In this document: positions 7,332-11,006 of the stretch, in pieces | How the letters are laid out: every line of letters starts with the position of its first letter | Numbering within the stretch: the stretch's first letter is position 1 | Source: Piscirickettsiaceae bacterium | Lineage (GTDB): Bacteria > Pseudomonadota > Gammaproteobacteria > PS1 > Pseudothioglobaceae | Reading direction: 5' to 3' | DNA length: 11,006 nucleotides | Assembly (NCBI GenBank): GCA_012963565.1 | Contig: DTVJ01000032.1 | Span: 1 to 11,006 of the forward strand | The notes under the pieces: model-generated | Told to the model about the DNA's origin: nothing | Databases searched by the model: none | The model's input: the letters and a program-made list of their open reading frames with translations, nothing else | Position numbers and translations under genes: made by a program

Positions 7332-8317
7332 ATATGCTCGGACCGATTATGATGGATGTGTCAGGATTGACACTTACTGAGATAGAAAAAACTCAATTGG
7401 CCAAACCTTCAATTGGTGGGGTGATTCTGTTTACGCGTAATTATGAGAGTATCGACCAAGTAAAAGCACTGATTGATTCAATACGGTTAGTCAACTCAGA
7501 GCTTCTAATTGCTGTGGATCATGAGGGAGGTAGGGTGCAGCGTTTTCGTCAAGGCTTTACTCATTTACCAGCCATGGCAAGATTGGGGGAAGCCTACGAT
7601 CAAGACCCAGAACAAGCCCTAAAACAAGCCTTTTCTTGTGGCTGGATTTTAGCGACAGAATTGTTAGAAATCGGTATAGATTTTTCTTTTACACCTGTGT
7701 TAGATCTTGATTATGGCCATTCCTCAGTGATTGGTGATCGTGCTTTCCACTCCAATCCAGAGGCGGTGGTTAGGCTCGCCAGTGCTTTAATTGATGGTAT
7801 GCACGAAGCTGGAATGAAATGTGTGGGTAAGCATTTTCCTGGCCATGGTCATGTAGCACTGGATTCACATCTTGATTTGCCTGTAGATGAGCGACCAATG
7901 AATGAAATTAGGCAAGACATACTCAGCTTCAAAGGTCTAGTTAATCATGGCTTAGACGCCGTTATGCCAGCGCATGTGGTGTATTCTCAAGTGGATGATA
8001 ATCCAGCAGGGTTTTCATCAAAATGGATTAAAGACATTTTGCATGGACAGTTGGGCTTTGGTGGTGTGGTGTTTAGTGATGATCTTTCCATGCAGGGAGC
8101 TCATTTTTTTAAAAGTATTACTGAACGAGTTCAAGTGTCACTAGATAGTGGTTGTGACATGGCTTTAATTTGTAATCATCCTGAGTTAGTTAGTGAAGTA
8201 ATTGACCAGCCTTGGCCGAGCAGTGAGAAACTACAATCAATGAAAGGGATTAGGGCTGAGAATCTTGATAAAATAGCACTTAATAATCATTTACACAATA
8301 TCCAAGCACTATTATGA
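7328..8317 (+). CDS. nagZ: Beta-N-acetylhexosaminidase NagZ
   Basis: Cytoplasmic GH3 glycosidase that removes GlcNAc from GlcNAc-anhydroMurNAc (peptides) after AmpG import. The 329-residue product aligns from end to end with E. coli NagZ (341 aa). It has GGVILFTRNY (30-39), AVDHEGGRVQRFR (62-74), the KHFPGHG signature (168-174), the catalytic dyad D179/H181 in the DSH motif, MPAHVVYS (213-220) and FSDDLSMQGA (249-258), with nucleophile D251. There is no signal peptide, as expected for the cytoplasmic enzyme. Residues 52-80 and 130-182 are especially close to the family. The start at 7328 overlaps the ampG stop (ATGA). A second ATG at 7334 is nearer the E. coli start (MGPVMLD) but farther from the AGG at 7314-7316. 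Confidence 0.97.
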   Translation: MNMLGPIMMDVSGLTLTEIEKTQLAKPSIGGVILFTRNYESIDQVKALIDSIRLVNSELLIAVDHEGGRVQRFRQGFTHLPAMARLGEAYDQDPEQALKQAFSCGWILATELLEIGIDFSFTPVLDLDYGHSSVIGDRAFHSNPEAVVRLASALIDGMHEAGMKCVGKHFPGHGHVALDSHLDLPVDERPMNEIRQDILSFKGLVNHGLDAVMPAHVVYSQVDDNPAGFSSKWIKDILHGQLGFGGVVFSDDLSMQGAHFFKSITERVQVSLDSGCDMALICNHPELVSEVIDQPWPSSEKLQSMKGIRAENLDKIALNNHLHNIQALL

Positions 8318-8595
8318 GTACAAACAACGATCAAGATTTTGAAATTCGCTTATTACGCGCAGTTAGAAAAACTTTAATTTCAGTAGCTAAAGACACAATG
8401 ACCAAACCGGGTTTGCGTCACCCACTCACTACAGATACCCAAAAAATGATTACAGATTGTTTAGACGTGGTGACTAGCAGACAAATTGCTATTGAAAAAG
8501 AATCAGGTAGCCATACCAAGATGAAACCGATTTACACTGATGAGCAAACAGTACAAAGTTTCTCTATTGACGATCTAAAGAAAACTCTTAATTAA
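8314..8595 (+). CDS. Small protein of unknown function, last gene of the string
   Basis: A 93-residue charged protein with no signal peptide or membrane segment. The N-terminal half (FEIRLLRAVRKTL, 9-21, then SVAKDTMTKPGLRHPL, 23-38) looks helical and basic, and the KPGLRHPL turn resembles short gammaproteobacterial proteins sometimes labelled as ScpA-like. I cannot confirm that homology and would not transfer the name. The middle (TDTQKMITDCLDVVTSRQIAIEKE, about 40-63) could be another helix, and the tail SIDDLKKTLN is short and polar. It starts by ATGA overlap with the nagZ stop, so translation is probably coupled. It ends 14 bp before the convergent end of uvrD. Its codon use looks like that of its neighbours and the coupling argues that it is a real gene. 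Confidence 0.7.
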   Translation: MSTNNDQDFEIRLLRAVRKTLISVAKDTMTKPGLRHPLTTDTQKMITDCLDVVTSRQIAIEKESGSHTKMKPIYTDEQTVQSFSIDDLKKTLN

Positions 8596-8609
8596 CAAAA
8601 AGACCCGCA

Positions 8610-10775
8610 CTATACAAACTCTAGGTTAGCATACGAGCTGATTAGCCATTTTGTACCTGCTTGTTTAAATTTAATTTGTACTCGAGCAGAGTCACCATCA
8701 CCCTCAAAGTTAAGCACTGTTCCAAAACCAAATTTGGCATGTTTAACTGTTGCACCCACCGATAGCTGACCATTGCTTTCAGGTGCGATATCTTGATTAA
8801 AAATATCATCCTCAGTGTAATTTTGTTGTGTTGCACCGTATTTTTGCTTAATGGTATTTAAGTATTGAGATGGAATTTCATCTAAGAATCGAGAAGGGTA
8901 AGCGTACAAAGATTGACCATGTAAAAAACGCTTTACAGCAAAAGACAAGGTGAGTTTTTTCATGGCTCGTGTCATGCCTACGTAGCACAGTCTTCTCTCC
9001 TCATCCATCAAATGAGGCTCATCCTTACTTTGTCTGGATGGGAACAAATCTTCTTCCATACCGGTTAAGAACACATAAGGAAATTCCAAGCCTTTGGCTG
9101 AGTGAATGGTCATTAACTGTACATTTTGATTCACAGGCGCATTAGTGTCGCCGCTTGAATCTAGAGAAGCTAAAGAGATAAAACCAAGTACTTCATTCAT
9201 GTCGCTATCTTCTTCGTGATTGTACTGTTTAGCAGCAGCAATCAACTCTTCGAGGTTTTCTTTTTTACTTCCGGCTTTATCGGTTTTGTCATTTGAGTAA
9301 TGATTAATTAGGCCTGATGCTTTAATGAGATAAGCCACTTTTTCACTCAGTTCTAAGTGCTTAGCATCATCATTCATTTGTTCGATAAGTTGAATAAAGC
9401 TTGTTAATGCATTGGCTGCACGAGTGGCCAGTGTAGGCACAACGGCATTAGCAGCTTGAAATAAATTGGTGTGATTGTCACGAGCAAACTCCCTAACTTT
9501 TTCAACTGTGGCATTACCAATGCCTCGAGTAGGAAAGTTAACTACACGCTCAAAGGCGACATTATCACTACTGTTTTCCATTAGGCGCAAATAACACAAA
9601 GCATCTTTAATTTCAGAACGTTCAAAAAATCTAAGACCACCGTAAATAATATAAGGGATGTTGTATTTAATTAGCCTTTCTTCAAAGGCTCTGGACTGTG
9701 CATTAGATCGATAAAGAATGGCGAACTCGTTAGGTGATGCACCTTCATCAATGTATTTTTGAATGGTACTAGCAACAAAATCCGCTTCATCGGTTTCGGT
9801 GCGTGCCTCATACACATCAATCGGTTCTCCATCACCAGAATCTGTCCATAGAGACTTACCTAAACGATTAGAGTTATTGGCGATGAGTGCATTTGAGGCA
9901 CCCAGAATGTTACCGGTAGAACGATAATTTTGTTCGAGACGAATGGTTTGAATCGGGTGAAAATCGGTTTCAAGTTTTTGAATGTTTTCAATTTTTGCCC
10001 CACGCCAACCGTAAATCGATTGGTCATCATCTCCGACGCAAAACACTTGGTTTTGTCCTGATGATATTAATTTAATCCATTTATATTGAATGGTATTGGT
10101 GTCTTGAAACTCATCAATTAGGATGTGTTCAAAGCGATTTTTATAATGAGACAATAACTCAGTATTATTTTTCAATAATTCGTAACTACGTACCAATAGT
10201 TCAGCAAAATCAATCAAATCATTAGCTATACAGTGTGCTTCATATAGTTCAAACACTCTAACACTTTGCTTAACAAAATAGTTGTACCCAGGATCAATAT
10301 CGGTTGGACGAATACCTTCGTCCTTTTGTTGATTGATAAACCATTGAATCTTTCTGACTGGATATTTAGATTCATCGATTTGGTTTTCTTTCATCAGTCG
10401 CTTAACAATACGGAACTGATCTTGCTGGTCTAGGATTTGAAATTGAGCGCTTAGATTGGCTTCAATAGGGTGAGCACGTAATAAACGATGCGCCAAACCA
10501 TGAAAAGTGCCAACCCACATACTTCTAATAGGGCGTCTAAGCAATAGTCCAAGACGTTCGCGCATTTCTAATGCGGCTTTATTGGTAAAAGTTACTGCTA
10601 AGATTGCATCAATATGAATATTTTTTTGCGTGACTAAATAGGCAATACGGTGAGTGAGTACTCTGGTTTTTCCACTACCCGCACCTGCTAGTATTAGAGC
10701 ATTTTGATCATTATCTAGAGTAACAGATTGACTTTGTTCACTATTTAAACCGTCGATTATTTCAGATAATTTCAT
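8610..10775 (-). CDS. uvrD: DNA helicase II, UvrD
   Basis: ATP-dependent 3'-5' DNA helicase of superfamily 1, acting in nucleotide excision and mismatch repair. Its 721 residues match E. coli UvrD (720 aa) along the full length. Motifs seen in order: Q-motif LNSEQSQSV (10-18), Walker A GAGSGKT (31-37), Ia VTFTNKAALEMR (61-72), Ib GTFHGLAHRLLR (89-100), II DEFQDTN (221-227), III GDDDQSIYGWRGA (248-260), IV LEQNYRST (280-287), V MTIHSAKGLEFP (555-566) and VI DEERRLCYVGMTRA (591-604). The C-terminal Tudor-like domain (VKHAKFGFGTV, 677-687, through the end ANLEFV) is present. That distinguishes it from Rep, as does the full-length similarity. It is transcribed alone, away from the operon. The Shine-Dalgarno before ATG 10775 is weak (AAGAAAAAA). 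Confidence 0.98.
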   Translation of the reverse strand: MKLSEIIDGLNSEQSQSVTLDNDQNALILAGAGSGKTRVLTHRIAYLVTQKNIHIDAILAVTFTNKAALEMRERLGLLLRRPIRSMWVGTFHGLAHRLLRAHPIEANLSAQFQILDQQDQFRIVKRLMKENQIDESKYPVRKIQWFINQQKDEGIRPTDIDPGYNYFVKQSVRVFELYEAHCIANDLIDFAELLVRSYELLKNNTELLSHYKNRFEHILIDEFQDTNTIQYKWIKLISSGQNQVFCVGDDDQSIYGWRGAKIENIQKLETDFHPIQTIRLEQNYRSTGNILGASNALIANNSNRLGKSLWTDSGDGEPIDVYEARTETDEADFVASTIQKYIDEGASPNEFAILYRSNAQSRAFEERLIKYNIPYIIYGGLRFFERSEIKDALCYLRLMENSSDNVAFERVVNFPTRGIGNATVEKVREFARDNHTNLFQAANAVVPTLATRAANALTSFIQLIEQMNDDAKHLELSEKVAYLIKASGLINHYSNDKTDKAGSKKENLEELIAAAKQYNHEEDSDMNEVLGFISLASLDSSGDTNAPVNQNVQLMTIHSAKGLEFPYVFLTGMEEDLFPSRQSKDEPHLMDEERRLCYVGMTRAMKKLTLSFAVKRFLHGQSLYAYPSRFLDEIPSQYLNTIKQKYGATQQNYTEDDIFNQDIAPESNGQLSVGATVKHAKFGFGTVLNFEGDGDSARVQIKFKQAGTKWLISSYANLEFV

Positions 10776-10784
10776 GATTTTTTC

Positions 10785-10812
10785 TTGCTAGCTCAGTTTA
10801 AATGGTTATAAT
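10785..10812 (+). promoter_or_regulatory. Sigma-70-like promoter towards the right-edge gene
   Basis: TTGCTA (10785-10790, 4 of 6 consensus bases) and a perfect TATAAT (10807-10812) are separated by 16 bp. Transcription would begin near 10819, giving a leader of about 75 nt. A second possibility downstream is TTGACC (10842-10847) with TATAAA (10867-10872) at 19 bp, which would give a leader of about 15 nt. Both rest on consensus match and position only. Confidence 0.5.
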
Positions 10813-10833
10813 ATTATCTTTCTCTTATATCAA
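10805..10833 (-). promoter_or_regulatory. Sigma-70-like promoter of uvrD
   Basis: On the reverse strand TTGATA (complement of 10828-10833) and TATAAC (complement of 10805-10810) are 17 bp apart, each matching 5 of 6 consensus bases. Transcription would begin near 10798, giving a leader of about 22 nt before the uvrD ATG. Its -10 shares bases 10807-10810 with the opposing -10. I see no convincing LexA box in the intergenic stretch. Confidence 0.5.
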
Positions 10834-10880
10834 GTCGTTTTTTGACCTGTTTTGAGAGTATGAAATTATAAACATTATTT

Positions 10881-10886
10881 AAGGAG
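10881..10886 (+). promoter_or_regulatory. Consensus ribosome binding site of the right-edge gene
   Basis: AAGGAG lies 8 nt before the ATG at 10895. It is the best Shine-Dalgarno in the window, suggests efficient translation and fixes the start of the following partial gene. Confidence 0.75.
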
Positions 10887-10894
10887 TAACTGCA

Positions 10895-11006
10895 ATGACT
10901 TACTACGAAGGCGTTAAAAAAATGGAAGAAATGGGCGTAAATGACAACTACATTCAAGGTTGGGTAGCCGGTTTTTTACTTAACCCTGAGCTCGAGGAGC
11001 AACGTA
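10895..11006 (+). CDS. Unidentified protein (N-terminal 37 residues, runs off right edge)
   Basis: The frame is open from ATG 10895 to the window end, giving 37 residues that begin MTYYEGVKKMEEMGVNDNYI. The piece is acidic with aromatic residues, starts directly with a predicted helix and shows no signal peptide. It continues into a moderately hydrophobic GWVAGFLLNPELEEQR, a pattern suggesting a short helical, soluble protein. I do not recognise the family. The strong AAGGAG, the promoter candidates upstream and the absence of stops support a real and possibly well-expressed gene. It is divergent from uvrD, and its function cannot be inferred from that neighbour. The full length is unknown because the window ends. 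Confidence 0.75.
   Translation, partial: MTYYEGVKKMEEMGVNDNYIQGWVAGFLLNPELEEQR

Noticed and set aside
8642..8836. Open frame of 64 codons on the minus strand within uvrD
   Set aside because: It is an out-of-frame shadow of the conserved UvrD C-terminal domain.
10786..10850. tRNA-like segment (CTAGCTCAGTT followed by GGTTATAAT)
   Set aside because: The D-arm-like start has no matching GAGC, no T-loop sequence GTTCGAATC and no acceptor pairing follow, and the TATAAT fits a promoter better.

Overview
The window looks like chromosome of an AT-rich (roughly 40% GC by eye) gammaproteobacterium. GlcD, GlcF, RlmD, NagZ and UvrD all follow the Escherichia coli proteins over their length. The base composition, the short intergenic gaps and a phosphoglycolate-salvage gene pair fit a small-genome autotroph such as the SUP05/Thioglobus sulfur oxidisers or their bivalve symbionts. 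That taxonomic guess is inference: no RubisCO or sulfur-oxidation gene lies in the window.

Layout. At the left edge, on the minus strand, is the 5' part of a class V aminotransferase of the serine/alanine-glyoxylate type (1-457). It diverges across 38 bp from a long plus-strand gene string (496-8595): glcD, glcE, glcF, rlmD, a signal-less YkuD L,D-transpeptidase-fold protein, a rhodanese, an AmpG-type muropeptide permease, nagZ and a 93-residue protein of unknown role. Every junction is an overlap (TAATG, ATGA or a few bases) except a 4-bp gap before rlmD, so this is probably one operon. It meets uvrD (minus strand, 8610-10775) tail to tail with only 14 bp between and no visible terminator hairpin. 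uvrD diverges from an unidentified small gene that runs off the right edge (10895 onward). The 119 bp between them holds overlapping back-to-back promoters.

How the genes work together. GlcDEF oxidises glycolate to glyoxylate, and the divergent aminotransferase can turn glyoxylate into glycine, so the left end reads as a C2 (photorespiratory) salvage module. The second half of the operon is a compact peptidoglycan-recycling set: AmpG imports anhydro-muropeptides, NagZ removes GlcNAc in the cytoplasm, and the signal-less YkuD protein could trim the stem peptide there. RlmD (23S rRNA m5U) and UvrD (DNA repair helicase) are housekeeping.

Most notable points: GlcE is about half the usual length, apparently through in-frame loss of its cap region and of its N-terminal FAD-binding loop; the muropeptide-recycling genes sit together with a YkuD protein that has no export signal; and AmpG carries an extra central pair of membrane segments. 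I see no mobile element, CRISPR array, tRNA or rRNA gene. Nothing here is clearly a wholly new system.
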